From NCBI RefSeq assembly GCF_003999195.1, contig NZ_RJVR01000253.1, forward strand, positions 1-64,000: a DNA stretch of 64,000 nt, read 5' to 3'. The notes beneath the pieces were generated by a model, which made no database searches, was not told where the DNA came from, and saw nothing but the letters and a program-made list of their open reading frames with translations. Source of the DNA: Streptomyces soli (GTDB taxonomy: Bacteria > Actinomycetota > Actinomycetes > Streptomycetales > Streptomycetaceae). Numbering within the stretch: the stretch's first letter is position 1; every line of letters begins with the position of its first letter. The translations under genes and the position numbers were made by a program. Below are positions 48,728 through 61,823 of the stretch, piece by piece.

Positions 48728-49156
48728 GTGGCTGCCCGCAACAAGGCCCGCAAGCGGGCCTTCCAGATCCTCTTCGAGGCGGAGCAGCGGGGTGTCGGCC
48801 CCAAGATCGCCATGGCGGACTGGATACGGCTCGCCCGGACCGACGACCGGCAACCGCCGGTCAGCGAGTACACCATGCAGCTCATCGAGGGCTACGCGGC
48901 TCACGCCGAGCGCATCGACGAGCTGCTTGCCACGTATGCCGTCGGCTGGACCCTCGACCGCATGCCGGTCGTTGACCGCAACGTCCTGCGCCTCGGCGCG
49001 TACGAGCTGATCTGGGAGGACGACGTCCCCGACGCTGTCGTCCTGGACGAGGCCGTGCAGCTCGCCAAGGAGTTCTCCACGGAGGAGTCGCCGGCCTTCG
49101 TGAACGGCCTGCTGGCTCGGCTCAAGGACCTCAAGCCCGGCCTGCGGCGCGACTAG
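48728..49156 (+). CDS. nusB: Transcription antitermination factor NusB
   Basis: The product is 142 aa, all-helical. RNKARKRAFQILFEAEQRG at the N-terminus and VDRNVLRLGAYELIWEDDVP in the middle are the NusB hallmarks. It binds boxA RNA with S10 for rRNA transcription. It is cotranscribed with efp (2-bp gap) and followed by a strong terminator. Confidence 0.96.
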   Translation: MAARNKARKRAFQILFEAEQRGVGPKIAMADWIRLARTDDRQPPVSEYTMQLIEGYAAHAERIDELLATYAVGWTLDRMPVVDRNVLRLGAYELIWEDDVPDAVVLDEAVQLAKEFSTEESPAFVNGLLARLKDLKPGLRRD

Positions 49157-49178
49157 CGCTTACGGCTTCGCCGCGGCA

Positions 49179-49220
49179 CCGAGGCCCGGAACGCATCGCG
49201 TTCCGGGCCTCGGCCTTTTT
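49179..49220 (+). terminator. nusB intrinsic terminator
   Basis: Bases 49179-49194 pair perfectly with 49198-49213 (16 bp, loop ATC), followed by TTTTT at 49216-49220. Confidence 0.93.
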
Positions 49221-49259
49221 CCGCCGCGGGCCCGCTCGCCCTGCGGACGCCTTCTGGCC

Positions 49260-49310
49260 AAAAAGGCGCCCGGGTGTCCGGCGTCCGTTTGGACGCCGCA
49301 CACCCGGGCG
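49260..49310 (-). terminator. bldD intrinsic terminator
   Basis: On the reverse strand, 49310-49300 pairs with 49277-49267 and the inner arms 49298-49291 and 49286-49279 pair around a 4-nt loop. A run of five T follows at 49264-49260. It lies 25 bp after the bldD stop. Confidence 0.9.
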
Positions 49311-49334
49311 AACGTTTCTGCTGAACCGAGGGCG

Positions 49335-49835
49335 TCAGCCCTCCTCCTGCTGGACGGCGCGGCGCGCGTCCGCGTCCAGGACGCCCCAGCTGATGAGCTG
49401 GTCGGTGAGGACCGAAGGGGACTGGTCGTAGATGACGGCGAGGGTGCGGAGGTCGTCCTGGCGGATCGAGAGCACCTTGCCGTTGTAGTCACCACGCTGG
49501 CTCTGGATGGTGGCGGCGTAGCGCTGGAGCGGGCCGGCCTTGTCGGACGGCACCTGGGAGAGCCGCTCAAGGTCGAGCACAAGCTTCGGCGGCGGCTCGG
49601 CAGCCCCGCCGGGCGCGGACCCGGGCAGCAGCTCCTGCACCGGCACGCCGTAGAAATCGGCGAGCTCGGCAAGGCGCTGCACGGTCACCGCACGGTCGCC
49701 GCGCTCGTACGAGCCGACGACCACGGCCTTCCAGCGGCCCTGGGACTTCTCCTCGACGCCGTGGAGGGAGAGTCCCTGCTGCGTGCGGATGGCACGGAGC
49801 TTGGCTCCGAGCTGTTTGGCGTAATCGCTGGACAT
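49335..49835 (-). CDS. bldD: Developmental master regulator BldD
   Basis: The product is 166 aa. An N-terminal XRE-type helix-turn-helix domain (residues 1-79) binds DNA. The C-terminal domain carries the c-di-GMP motif RxD-x8-RxxD exactly: R114, D116, R125 and D128 (RGD then RQDD). In Streptomyces a c-di-GMP tetramer glues two BldD subunits together, which then repress sporulation genes during vegetative growth. GGGGAG lies four bases before ATG 49835. The divergent neighbour is the pyr operon; a likely autoregulatory site lies just upstream. Confidence 0.98.
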   Translation of the reverse strand: MSSDYAKQLGAKLRAIRTQQGLSLHGVEEKSQGRWKAVVVGSYERGDRAVTVQRLAELADFYGVPVQELLPGSAPGGAAEPPPKLVLDLERLSQVPSDKAGPLQRYAATIQSQRGDYNGKVLSIRQDDLRTLAVIYDQSPSVLTDQLISWGVLDADARRAVQQEEG

Positions 49836-49857
49836 AAGGCTCCCCGGACGAAAACTC

Positions 49858-49878
49858 AGTAACTCACTGTGAGGTTAC
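49858..49878. promoter_or_regulatory. Candidate BldD autoregulatory site
   Basis: AGTAACTCAC (49858-49867) fits the early BldD consensus AGTgA(n)mTCACc. It forms the left half of an imperfect dyad, GTAACTCAC-T-GTGAGGTTAC, with one bulged base. It lies 23 bp upstream of the bldD start, where a repressor would block its own transcription. bldD is known to be autoregulated in S. coelicolor. Confidence 0.55.
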
Positions 49879-49939
49879 GCAGCGTAATTGGAATCCGTCA
49901 AGCCGAATGGGCCACACCGGTACCACCTTGGCGTTCGAT

Positions 49940-49969
49940 ATGACGTGATTACGGCGTTTCGCGTACCCT
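49940..49969 (+). promoter_or_regulatory. Possible promoter of the pyr operon
   Basis: ATGACG (49940-49945) and TACCCT (49964-49969) are spaced by 18 bp. A transcript from here would carry a leader of about 100 nt that contains the PyrR-type hairpin. The hexamers are only moderate matches. Confidence 0.35.
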
Positions 49970-50029
49970 GTGGACCGACTCTGCGAGATCATGCCCGGCC
50001 ACCTGCTACGGTGACATCGTAACTCTGGC

Positions 50030-50643
<614 letters not shown>

Positions 50644-50650
50644 CGCCGTT

Positions 50651-50685
50651 CGCGGGAGCCCGGGGACTGTTCCGGGCTTCCCGCG
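50651..50685 (+). terminator. Stem-loop between pyrR and pyrB
   Basis: CGCGGGAGCCCGG (50651-50663) pairs with 50672-50685 with one bulged base. No T-run follows and the PyrR loop sequence is absent. It may act as a weak attenuator or mRNA end. Confidence 0.4.
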
Positions 50686-50727
50686 TGCCCTCCGCTTCCT
50701 GTACATCCCTTCCACGGAGCGAACCCG

Positions 50728-51711
50728 ATGAAGCGCCACCTCATCTCGGCCGCGGACCTCACCCGCGACGACGCCATCCTGGTCCTCGACACCGCCGAGG
50801 AAATGGCCCGCGTCGCCGACCGGCCCATCAAGAAACTGCCGACGCTGCGCGGCCGCACGGTCGTCAACCTCTTCTTCGAGGACTCGACCCGAACCCGCAT
50901 CTCCTTCGAGGCGGCCGCCAAGCGGCTGTCCGCCGACGTCATCAACTTCTCCGCCAAGGGCTCCTCGGTCTCCAAGGGCGAATCCTTGAAGGACACCGCC
51001 CTGACCCTGGAGGCGATGGGCGCCGACGCCGTCGTCATCCGCCACCACACCTCCGGCGCCCCGCACCGCCTGGCCAACTCCGGCTGGATCAACGGCTCGG
51101 TCGTCAACGCGGGCGATGGCACCCACGAACACCCCACCCAGGCCCTGCTGGACGCCTTCACCATGCGCCGCCACCTGTCCGGTACCGGCCGCGACCTGGC
51201 CGGCCGCCGGATCACGGTCGTCGGCGACATCCTGCACAGCCGGGTCGCCCGCTCCAACGTGCTGCTGCTCAACACGCTGGGCGCCGAGGTGACCCTCGTG
51301 GCCCCGCCCACCCTGCTGCCGATCGGCGTCGAGAACTGGCCCTGCGAGATCTCGTACGACCTGAACGCGGTGCTGGCCAAGTCCGACGCCGTGATGATGC
51401 TCCGCGTCCAGCGCGAGCGCATGAACGCCGCCTTCTTCCCCACCGAGCGCGAATACGCCCGCCGCTACGGCCTGGACGGCACGCGCATGGCCTGCCTGCC
51501 GGAGCACGCCATCGTCATGCACCCCGGGCCGATGAACCGGGGCATGGAGATCACCGCCGAGGTCGCCGACTCGCCGCGCTGCACCGCCGTCGAGCAGGTC
51601 AAGAACGGTGTCAGCATCCGTATGGCCGTCCTGTACCTGCTGCTCGGCGGCGCTGCCCCTGCCGTCACCGGCCCTGCCGTCACGCACGCCCGCACCGAGG
51701 AGAACCAGTAA
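50728..51711 (+). CDS. pyrB: Aspartate carbamoyltransferase, catalytic subunit
   Basis: The product is 327 aa. The carbamoyl-phosphate loop [13 protein letters not shown], the 80s-loop Lys in [26 protein letters not shown] and the Asp-site HPGPMNRG are intact. No pyrI regulatory subunit is present; a non-allosteric complex with dihydroorotase is possible, as in some bacteria. ATG 50728 starts 84 bp after pyrR, and pyrC follows two bases after the stop. Confidence 0.96.
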   Translation: MKRHLISAADLTRDDAILVLDTAEEMARVADRPIKKLPTLRGRTVVNLFFEDSTRTRISFEAAAKRLSADVINFSAKGSSVSKGESLKDTALTLEAMGADAVVIRHHTSGAPHRLANSGWINGSVVNAGDGTHEHPTQALLDAFTMRRHLSGTGRDLAGRRITVVGDILHSRVARSNVLLLNTLGAEVTLVAPPTLLPIGVENWPCEISYDLNAVLAKSDAVMMLRVQRERMNAAFFPTEREYARRYGLDGTRMACLPEHAIVMHPGPMNRGMEITAEVADSPRCTAVEQVKNGVSIRMAVLYLLLGGAAPAVTGPAVTHARTEENQ

Positions 51712-51713
51712 GC

Positions 51714-53027
51714 ATGAGCAAGACCCTTATTCGCGGCGCGAGGATCCTCGGCGGCGAGCCTCAGGACGTACTGATCGACGGCGGGACCATCGCCGCCGTG
51801 GGCACAGGGCTCGAAGCCGGTGACGCCACCGTCGTCGAGGCGGACGGCAAGATCCTGCTCCCCGGCCTGGTCGACCTCCACACCCACCTGCGCGAGCCCG
51901 GCCGCGAGGACTCCGAGACCGTCCTCACCGGCACCCGCGCGGCCGCCGTCGGCGGCTACACGGCCGTGCACGCCATGGCCAACACCTTCCCCGTCGCCGA
52001 CACCGCCGGCGTCGTGGAGCAGGTCTGGCGGCTCGGCAAGGAGCACGGCTACTGCGACGTGCAGCCGGTCGGCGCGGTCACGGTCGGCCTGGAGGGCAAG
52101 CAGCTCGCCGAGCTGGGCGCCATGGCCGACTCGGCGGCGGGTGTGCGGGTCTTCTCGGACGACGGCAAGTGCGTGGACGACGCCGTGATCATGCGCCGGG
52201 CGCTGGAGTACGTGAAGGCCTTCGACGGTGTCGTCGCCCAGCACGCCCAGGAGCCGCGGCTGACCGAGGGCGCCCAGATGAACGAGGGCACCGTCTCCGG
52301 GGAGCTGGGCCTCACCGGCTGGCCGGCCGTCGCGGAGGAGTCGATCATCGCCCGCGATGTGCTGCTGGCCGCCCACGTCGGCTCCCGGGTGCACATCTGC
52401 CACCTCTCCACCGCCGGCTCGGTCGAGATCGTACGGTGGGCCAAGTCCAAGGGCTGGGACGTCACCGCCGAGGTCACCCCGCACCACCTGCTTCTCACCG
52501 ACGAACTGGTCCGCTCGTACAACCCCGTCTACAAGGTCAACCCGCCGCTGCGCACCGAGGCCGACGTCATGGCCCTGCGCGAGGCCCTGGCCGACGGCAC
52601 CATCGACTGCGTCGCCACCGACCACGCCCCGCACCCGCACGAGGACAAGGACTGCGAGTGGGCGGCCGCGGCGATGGGCATGGTGGGCCTGGAGACCGCG
52701 CTGGCCGTCGTCCAGCACACGATGGTCGAGACCGGGCTGCTGGACTGGGCCGGCGTCGCCGACCGGATGTCCTTCCGCCCGGCGGTCATCGGCCGCCTCG
52801 CTGGGGGTGCCCCCGGCGGAGCCAGGGGGAGCCACGGACGGCCCGTCTCGGCTGGTGAGCCCGCCAACCTCACGCTGGTCGATCCGGCATACCGTGGTGT
52901 GGTGAATCCCGCGGGCTTCGCCTCCCGCAGCCGCAACACCCCGTACGAGGGCATCGAGCTGCCGGGCCAGGTGATCGCCACCTTCCTGCGGGGCAAGGCG
53001 ACGGTCATGGACGGGAAGCTCACGTGA
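51714..53027 (+). CDS. pyrC: Dihydroorotase, with an in-frame palindromic repeat insertion
   Basis: The product is 437 aa, class I (multifunctional type). Metal ligands H56 and H58 ([10 protein letters not shown]), the TPHHLLL pair and VATDHAPH are present, so the active site is intact. Residues about 364-373 ([10 protein letters not shown]) interrupt the usual [18 protein letters not shown] region and are encoded by the repeat at 52801-52831. That region joins the barrel to the C-terminal beta domain, and an exposed loop there could tolerate insertion. The stop overlaps the next GTG (GTGA). Confidence 0.95.
   Translation: MSKTLIRGARILGGEPQDVLIDGGTIAAVGTGLEAGDATVVEADGKILLPGLVDLHTHLREPGREDSETVLTGTRAAAVGGYTAVHAMANTFPVADTAGVVEQVWRLGKEHGYCDVQPVGAVTVGLEGKQLAELGAMADSAAGVRVFSDDGKCVDDAVIMRRALEYVKAFDGVVAQHAQEPRLTEGAQMNEGTVSGELGLTGWPAVAEESIIARDVLLAAHVGSRVHICHLSTAGSVEIVRWAKSKGWDVTAEVTPHHLLLTDELVRSYNPVYKVNPPLRTEADVMALREALADGTIDCVATDHAPHPHEDKDCEWAAAAMGMVGLETALAVVQHTMVETGLLDWAGVADRMSFRPAVIGRLAGGAPGGARGSHGRPVSAGEPANLTLVDPAYRGVVNPAGFASRSRNTPYEGIELPGQVIATFLRGKATVMDGKLT
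52801..52831 (+). repeat. Palindromic repeat copy inside pyrC
   Basis: This 31-bp block differs at only about one position from 14581-14608 in the pimA downstream cluster (core GTGCCCCCGGCG, then AGCCAGGGGGAG). It keeps the pyrC frame. Confidence 0.85.
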
Positions 53028-53611
53028 CACCTCTGGTACTCATCGCCGACCCGAAGCAGTCCGCGCAGGTCACCGACTGGGCCGACCGCGCCGGCTGGGT
53101 GGTCGGACTGCTGCTCTTCGTCGCGCTGGTCTACTGGCTGATGCGTGAGGGCTGGAAGTGGCGCGCCACCCTGCAGAGCGACCTGCCCGAGCTGCCCACC
53201 GCGCCCGACGCCCTGGCGGCACCTCCCAGCCGCCAGGCTGGGGGAGAGCCGAAGCTCACCATGTCCGGCCGCTACCACGGCTCGACCACCGCCGGGCAGT
53301 GGCTCGACCGGATCGTCGCCCACGGCCTGGGCACCCGCAGCCGTGCCGAGCTGACGCTCACGGACGCGGGACTGACCGTCGTACGCCCCGGGGCCACCGA
53401 CTTCTTCGTACCGGCGGCGCAGCTGCGCGAGGCCCGGCTCGACAAGGGCATCGCCGGCAAGGTCCTCACCGAGGGCGGCCTGCTGGTGGTCACCTGGGCG
53501 CACGGGGACAAGCTGATCGACTCCGGATTCCGCTCCGACCAGGCAGCCGAGCACGACGCCTGGGTCGAGGCCATCAACACGATTTCGCACGACCAGGAAG
53601 GCGCACGATGA
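53024..53611 (+). CDS. Single-pass membrane protein of the pyr operon (PH-like C-domain)
   Basis: The product is 195 aa. One membrane helix (residues 24-41) follows a short N-terminus. The C-terminal 110 residues form alternating strands ([44 protein letters not shown]) suggesting a PH-like barrel. Mycobacteria also have a membrane protein between pyrC and carA, so the position is conserved, but its role in pyrimidine synthesis is unknown. Residues 68-75 come from a repeat copy at 53225-53246. It overlaps pyrC and carA by 4 nt. Confidence 0.8.
   Translation: MTPLVLIADPKQSAQVTDWADRAGWVVGLLLFVALVYWLMREGWKWRATLQSDLPELPTAPDALAAPPSRQAGGEPKLTMSGRYHGSTTAGQWLDRIVAHGLGTRSRAELTLTDAGLTVVRPGATDFFVPAAQLREARLDKGIAGKVLTEGGLLVVTWAHGDKLIDSGFRSDQAAEHDAWVEAINTISHDQEGAR
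53225..53246 (+). repeat. Palindromic repeat copy inside the pyrC-carA membrane gene
   Basis: These 22 bp (CCCAGCCGCCAGGCTGGGG plus GAG, allowing for one extra G) are identical to 14618-14639. They form a hairpin, keep the reading frame and encode PSRQAGG in the linker after the membrane helix. Confidence 0.85.
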
Positions 53612-54772
53612 CCACCTCCACCCAGCGGGCCCGCAGGGTCTCCGCCGTACTCGTCCTGGAGGACGGCCGCAGCTTCCGCGGCCGCGCCTACGGGGCCGTG
53701 GGGGAGACCTTCGGCGAGGCCGTGTTCTCCACCGGCATGAGCGGCTACCAGGAGACCCTGACCGACCCCTCCTACCACCGCCAAGTGGTTGTCATGACCG
53801 CCCCGCACATCGGCAACACCGGCGTCAACGACGAGGACCCCGAGTCCTCCCGGATCTGGGTCGCCGGCTACGTCGTCCGCGACCCCGCCCGTGTCCCGTC
53901 CAACTGGCGCTCCGTCCGCACCCTGGACGAGGAGCTGGTCAAGCAGGGGATCGTCGGGATCAGCGGCATCGACACCCGCGCCCTCACCCGCCACCTGCGT
54001 GAGCGCGGCGCCATGCGCGTCGGCATCTTCTCCGGCGAGGCGATCGCCGACGAGGCGACACTGCTCGCCAAGGTGCAGGCCAGCCCCCAGATGAAGGGCG
54101 CGAACCTCTCCGCCGAGGTCGCCACGAGCGAGACGTACGTCGTCCCGGCGATCGGCGAGAAGAAGTTCACCGTCGCCGCCCTCGACCTGGGCATCAAGGG
54201 CATGACCCCGCACCGCATGGCCGAGCGCGGCATCGAGGTCCACGTCCTGCCCGCCACGGCCACCCTCGACGACGTCTACGCGGTCCAGCCGGACGGCGTG
54301 TTCCTCTCCAACGGCCCCGGCGACCCGGCCACCGCCGACCTCACCGTCATCCAGGGCGTCCTGGAGCGCCGCACCCCGCTGTTCGGGATCTGCTTCGGCA
54401 ACCAGCTGCTCGGCCGGGCCGTCGGCTTCGGCACGTACAAGCTGAAGTACGGCCACCGCGGCATCAACCAGCCGGTGCAGGACCGCACCACCGGCAAGGT
54501 CGAGGTCACCGCGCACAACCACGGCTTCGCGGTCGACGCGCCGCTCGACGCCGTCTCCGACACGCCCTACGGCCGGGTCGAGGTCTCCCACGTCTGCCTC
54601 AACGACAACGTGGTCGAGGGTCTGCGGCTGCTCGACACCCCCGCCTTCAGCGTCCAGTACCACCCCGAAGCCGCAGCCGGCCCGCACGACGCGGCCTACC
54701 TGTTCGACCGTTTCGTCGAGCTCATGCGAGACGAACAAGACAAGCACGGCGTAGAGCTCATGGAGGGCCAGC

Positions 54773-54780
<8 letters not shown>
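53608..54780 (+). CDS. carA: Carbamoyl-phosphate synthase, small (glutaminase) subunit
   Basis: The product is 390 aa. The N-terminal domain has [15 protein letters not shown]; the C-terminal class I amidotransferase has [11 protein letters not shown] (nucleophile Cys) and VQYHPEA (His, Glu). It supplies ammonia to CarB. ATG 53608 overlaps the stop of the membrane gene, and the last 8 nt overlap the carB start. One carAB pair here would serve both arginine and pyrimidines unless a second exists elsewhere. Confidence 0.97.
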
Positions 54781-58084
<3,304 letters not shown>

Positions 58085-58208
58085 GCCACCGTGGGCTCCG
58101 CCCCGGACCCCCGTCTCCCACCCGCCCACCCGATCGGCCAATGGTTGGCTTCGGGTTTCCGCTGGGTGGCCGACCACCGGTCGGCGGCCGACGACGAAAC
58201 GCCAGGCA

Positions 58209-58262
58209 ATCGGGGGCCGGGGCGGAGCCCCGGTTTCGGGAAGGGGCGGGTGCGGGGAGAGG
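58209..58262. repeat. Palindromic repeat copy between carB and pyrD
   Basis: The arm GGTTTCGGGAAGGGGCGGG occurs at about 58230-58248, preceded by the dyad GGGGC/GCCCC around a CGGAG-type loop. It matches the copies at 14673-14691 and, inverted, near 45.9 kb. It lies inside the pyr operon but outside genes. Confidence 0.75.
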
Positions 58263-58328
58263 AAAACCCCGGCCACCGGCCCGCAGACGGCTCGCGACAG
58301 CCACAACCGACAGGCAGAACCAACCCGC

Positions 58329-59423
58329 ATGTACCCCCTCCTCTTCAAGCTGGTCTTCCGCCGGATCGACCCCGAGCGCGCACACCACCTCGCCTTCGGC
58401 TGGATCCGGCTCGCCGCCCGCATCCCGGTGCTGCGCACCCTCGCCGCCGCCCTTCTCGCCCCGCGCCACGCGGCGCTGCGGACGGAGGCGTTCGGTCTGC
58501 GCATGCACGGGCCGTTCGGGCTGGCTGCCGGGTTCGACAAGAACGCGGTCGGCATAGACGGCCTGGCCATGCTCGGGTTCGACCATGTCGAGATCGGCAC
58601 GGTCACCGCGCAGCCCCAGCCGGGCAATCCCAAGAGGCGGTTGTTCCGGCTGGTGGCCGACCGGGCGCTGATCAACCGGATGGGGTTCAACAACGAGGGC
58701 TCGGCAGTCGTGGCGGCCCGCCTCGGGGCGCGCAATCCGGTCTTCAAGCCGGTCGTGGGCGTCAACATCGGGAAGACGAAGGTCACCCCGGAGGCGGAAG
58801 CGGTCGCCGATTACGTGACGTCGGCCGAGAGGCTCGCGCCGCACGCGGACTACCTGGTCGTCAACGTGTCGTCGCCGAACACCCCCGGCCTGCGCAATCT
58901 GCAGGCGGTCGGCCACCTGCGGCCGCTGCTGACCGGGGTGAAGGCGGCCGCCGGCGCGGTGCCGCTGCTGGTCAAGATCGCGCCGGACCTCGCGGACGAG
59001 GACGTGGACGCGGTTGCGGACCTCGCGGTGGAGCTGGGGCTGGACGGAATCATCGCCACCAACACCACCATCGCCCGCGAGGGCCTCGGGCTGACCTCGG
59101 ACCCCTCCCTGGTCAAGGAGACCGGCGGGCTGTCAGGCGCGCCGCTCAAGGCCCGCTCGCTGCAGGTGCTGAGCCGCCTGTACGCCCGCGTGGGGGACCG
59201 GATCACCCTGGTCGGGGTCGGCGGCGTGGAGAGCGCCGAGGACGTCTGGCAGCGCATCCTCGCCGGTGCCACGCTGGTGCAGGGCTACAGCGCCTTCATC
59301 TACGAGGGCCCGTTCTGGTGCCGCCGTATCCACCGGGGCCTGGCCGCCCGCCTCGCCGAGAGCCCGTACGACACCCTCGCCGACGCCGTCGGCGCCGCCG
59401 TCCGTAAGGAGAAGGCCGCATGA
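58329..59423 (+). CDS. pyrD: Dihydroorotate dehydrogenase (class 2, quinone)
   Basis: The product is 364 aa. The N-terminal helical extension ([22 protein letters not shown]) is the membrane-binding part of class 2 enzymes. FMN-site segments [31 protein letters not shown] and [16 protein letters not shown] are intact. It passes electrons to menaquinone at the inner membrane. The stop overlaps the pyrF start (ATGA). Confidence 0.96.
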   Translation: MYPLLFKLVFRRIDPERAHHLAFGWIRLAARIPVLRTLAAALLAPRHAALRTEAFGLRMHGPFGLAAGFDKNAVGIDGLAMLGFDHVEIGTVTAQPQPGNPKRRLFRLVADRALINRMGFNNEGSAVVAARLGARNPVFKPVVGVNIGKTKVTPEAEAVADYVTSAERLAPHADYLVVNVSSPNTPGLRNLQAVGHLRPLLTGVKAAAGAVPLLVKIAPDLADEDVDAVADLAVELGLDGIIATNTTIAREGLGLTSDPSLVKETGGLSGAPLKARSLQVLSRLYARVGDRITLVGVGGVESAEDVWQRILAGATLVQGYSAFIYEGPFWCRRIHRGLAARLAESPYDTLADAVGAAVRKEKAA

Positions 59424-60271
59424 CCCCGGAGAGCCCCGAAAACCTCGAACCCTTCGGCGCCCGGCTGCGCCGCGCCATGGACACCCGGGGCCCGCTGTGC
59501 GTGGGCATCGACCCACATGCCTCGTTGCTGGCCTCCTGGGGCCTGGGCGACGACGTGGCGGGCCTGGAGCGCTTCACGAACACCGTGGTCGAGGCGCTGG
59601 CCGACCGGGTGGCCGTACTGAAGCCGCAGAGCGCCTTCTTCGAGCGCTTCGGGTCGCGCGGCATCGCCGTACTGGAGCGGGCGGTGGCGGACGCGCGGCA
59701 GGCCGGCGCGCTGGTGCTGATGGACGCCAAGCGCGGCGACATCGGCTCGACCATGGCCGCCTACGCCGCGACCTACCTCGACAAGGACTCGCCGCTGTTC
59801 TCGGACGCGGTCACCGTCAGCCCCTACCTCGGCTTCGGCTCGCTGCGCCCGGCGCTGGACGCCGCCCGGATCAGCGGGGCGGGGGTCTTCGTACTCGCGC
59901 TGACCTCCAATCCGGAGGGCGCCGAGGTGCAGCGGACCGCCACGCCCGACGGCAGATCACTCGCACAGGTGATGCTCGACCACATCGCGGAGGAGAACCG
60001 GGGGGACACGCCGCTCGGCTCCGTCGGCGCCGTGGTGGGTGCGACGCTCGCCGAGGCGGGGGTGGAGTTGGCGGTCAACGGACCCCTGCTGGCCCCCGGT
60101 ATGGGCGCCCAGGGCGCCACGGCGGCCGATCTGCCGCGGATCTTCGGCTCCGCCGTCCGCGATGTTCTCCCGAGCTTCAGCCGGGGGGTCCTGCGGCACG
60201 GTCCGTCGGTGGCGGGGCTGCGGGAATCGGCCGCTCGGGAGGCAGCAGAAGTGGCCGAATCCGTCAAGTAG
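59420..60271 (+). CDS. pyrF: Orotidine 5'-phosphate decarboxylase (type 2)
   Basis: The product is 283 aa of the long actinobacterial and Myxococcus-type family. The catalytic motif is MDAKRGDIGSTM, with VGIDPH near the start and VGATLAEAG late. It makes UMP, closing the pathway that starts at carAB. It overlaps pyrD and ends the pyr operon with a terminator. pyrE is not in this window. Confidence 0.95.
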   Translation: MTPESPENLEPFGARLRRAMDTRGPLCVGIDPHASLLASWGLGDDVAGLERFTNTVVEALADRVAVLKPQSAFFERFGSRGIAVLERAVADARQAGALVLMDAKRGDIGSTMAAYAATYLDKDSPLFSDAVTVSPYLGFGSLRPALDAARISGAGVFVLALTSNPEGAEVQRTATPDGRSLAQVMLDHIAEENRGDTPLGSVGAVVGATLAEAGVELAVNGPLLAPGMGAQGATAADLPRIFGSAVRDVLPSFSRGVLRHGPSVAGLRESAAREAAEVAESVK

Positions 60272-60297
60272 GCCACAAACCTGCGGTGATTTGTCCC

Positions 60298-60340
60298 AAA
60301 AGTCCTGATCGGGTGAGGCTGACCAGGACTTTTCTTCTTG
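60298..60340 (+). terminator. Terminator of the pyr operon
   Basis: AAAAGTCCTG (60298-60307) pairs with CAGGACTTTT (60324-60333), followed by TTCTTCTTG. It starts 27 bp after the pyrF stop. Confidence 0.88.
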
Positions 60341-60346
60341 TTTGCG

Positions 60347-60375
60347 CTGACGTTGAGCGCTTCGGCCGCTAGTCT
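60347..60375 (+). promoter_or_regulatory. Probable promoter of the sIHF gene
   Basis: CTGACG (60347-60352) and TAGTCT (60370-60375) are spaced by 17 bp, about 110 bp before the start codon. Confidence 0.4.
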
Positions 60376-60484
60376 CCGACGAGAGCGCGCAACGTGCGCG
60401 TTTCACGTTGCCCCTGCAGGTCGGGGGCGACTAGGTTCCACACCGGTCCGTATCCGACAGTTCTACTTCCGAGGTGACGTAGGC

Positions 60485-60808
60485 GTGGCTCTTCCGCCCC
60501 TTACCCCTGAACAGCGCGCTGCCGCGCTCGAGAAGGCCGCCGCGGCTCGCCGGGAGCGCGCCGAGGTCAAGAATCGGCTCAAGCACTCCGGCGCCTCGCT
60601 GCATGAGGTCATCAAGTCGGGCCAGGAGAATGACGTCATCGGCAAGATGAAGGTCTCCGCCCTTCTGGAGTCCCTGCCCGGCGTGGGCAAGGTCCGCGCC
60701 AAGCAGATCATGGAGCGGCTCGGCATTTCTGAGAGCCGCCGGGTCCGCGGGCTGGGTTCCAACCAGATCGCGTCCCTGGAGCGCGAGTTCGGCAGCCCGG
60801 CTGCCTGA
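60485..60808 (+). CDS. sihf: sIHF, nucleoid-associated integration host factor of actinomycetes
   Basis: The product is 107 aa, the same length as S. coelicolor sIHF, and nearly identical by memory ([20 protein letters not shown]). A long N-terminal helix and a helix-two-turn-helix domain ([19 protein letters not shown]) bind DNA. It shapes the nucleoid and affects topology, development and antibiotic production. GTG 60485 is fixed by an upstream stop in the alternative GTG frame. It has its own promoter after the pyr terminator. Confidence 0.96.
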   Translation: MALPPLTPEQRAAALEKAAAARRERAEVKNRLKHSGASLHEVIKSGQENDVIGKMKVSALLESLPGVGKVRAKQIMERLGISESRRVRGLGSNQIASLEREFGSPAA

Positions 60809-60854
60809 TGACCCAGCGGTCCCGCGAACCTTCGGGACCGGGGATAATCGCTCC

Positions 60855-61412
60855 ATGATGGATCGTCCGCGGCTGACCGTGCTCTCCGGCCCCTCCGGGG
60901 TCGGCAAGAGCACGGTCGTCGCCCATATGCGCAAAGTCCACCCCGAGGTCTGGCTCTCGGTGTCGGCCACCACCCGCAAGCCGCGCCCCGGTGAGAAGCA
61001 CGGGGTCCAGTACTACTTCGTGGACGACGACGAGTTCGACAAGCTCGTCGCCAACGGGGAACTGCTGGAGTGGGCGGACTTCGCGGGGCACCGCTACGGC
61101 ACCCCGCGCCAGCCCGTACTGGAGAAGCTCGACGCCGGCGTGCCGGTGCTGCTGGAGATCGATCTGCAGGGCGCCCGGCTGGTCCGCAAGGCCATGCCGG
61201 AGGCCCAGCTGGTCTTCCTGGCGCCGCCCAGCTGGGAGGAGCTCGTACGCCGCCTCACCGGCCGGGGCACCGAGTCCCCCGAGGTGATCGAGCGACGGCT
61301 GGCGGCCGCCCGGGTCGAACTGGCCGCCGAGTCCGAGTTCGATGTGACCCTTGTCAACACCTCCGTCGAGGATGTAGCCCGCGAGCTGCTAGCCTTGATG
61401 GGAGTTGTCTGA
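60855..61412 (+). CDS. gmk: Guanylate kinase
   Basis: The product is 185 aa. Walker A is GPSGVGKST (12-20), GMP-site residues are in [19 protein letters not shown], and the lid contains [12 protein letters not shown]. It phosphorylates GMP to GDP. The start is the first or second ATG of ATGATG; GATAAT (60843-60848) lies just upstream, so a leaderless or very short-leader mRNA is likely. It precedes rpoZ, as in many bacteria. Confidence 0.96.
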   Translation: MMDRPRLTVLSGPSGVGKSTVVAHMRKVHPEVWLSVSATTRKPRPGEKHGVQYYFVDDDEFDKLVANGELLEWADFAGHRYGTPRQPVLEKLDAGVPVLLEIDLQGARLVRKAMPEAQLVFLAPPSWEELVRRLTGRGTESPEVIERRLAAARVELAAESEFDVTLVNTSVEDVARELLALMGVV

Positions 61413-61429
61413 CTCCGAATCTTTTTCCG

Positions 61430-61457
61430 CCCCCTCGCTCCGCTGGGGGGACCCCCA
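61430..61457 (+). repeat. Short palindromic repeat upstream of rpoZ
   Basis: CCCCC (61430-61434) and GGGGGG (61445-61450) flank CGCTCCGCT, followed by ACCCCCA. The unit resembles the family seen at 14.5 and 46.0 kb. It may form a hairpin in the gmk-rpoZ mRNA. Confidence 0.5.
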
Positions 61458-61475
61458 TTTATCGGAAGGTAGAGC

Positions 61476-61748
61476 GTGTCCTCTTCCATCTCCACGCCCG
61501 AGGGCATCATCAACCCGCCGATCGACGAGCTGCTCGAGGCCACAGACTCGAAGTACAGCCTCGTGATCTACGCGGCCAAGCGTGCGCGTCAGATCAACGC
61601 GTACTACTCGCAGCTCGGTGAAGGCCTGCTCGAGTACGTCGGCCCGCTGGTGGACACTCACGTCCACGAGAAGCCGCTGTCGATCGCCCTCCGCGAGATC
61701 AACGCGGGTCTGCTGACCTCCGAGGCCGTCGAGGGCCCCGCGCAGTAG
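61476..61748 (+). CDS. rpoZ: RNA polymerase omega subunit
   Basis: The product is 90 aa. [21 protein letters not shown] and [14 protein letters not shown] are conserved omega segments. It helps fold and assemble the beta' subunit. GTG 61476 follows GGAAGG. A strong terminator comes 25 bp after its stop. Confidence 0.96.
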   Translation: MSSSISTPEGIINPPIDELLEATDSKYSLVIYAAKRARQINAYYSQLGEGLLEYVGPLVDTHVHEKPLSIALREINAGLLTSEAVEGPAQ

Positions 61749-61773
61749 TCCTTTCCAGCCCTTCGGAGCTGCC

Positions 61774-61810
61774 ACCACGGGCCCGGCCGTATGACGGCCG
61801 GGCCCGTGGT
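61774..61810 (+). terminator. rpoZ terminator
   Basis: Bases 61774-61790 pair perfectly with 61794-61810 (17 bp, loop ATG). The 3' end is 13 bp from the coaBC start. Confidence 0.88.
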
Positions 61811-61823
61811 GTGTCATAGACAC

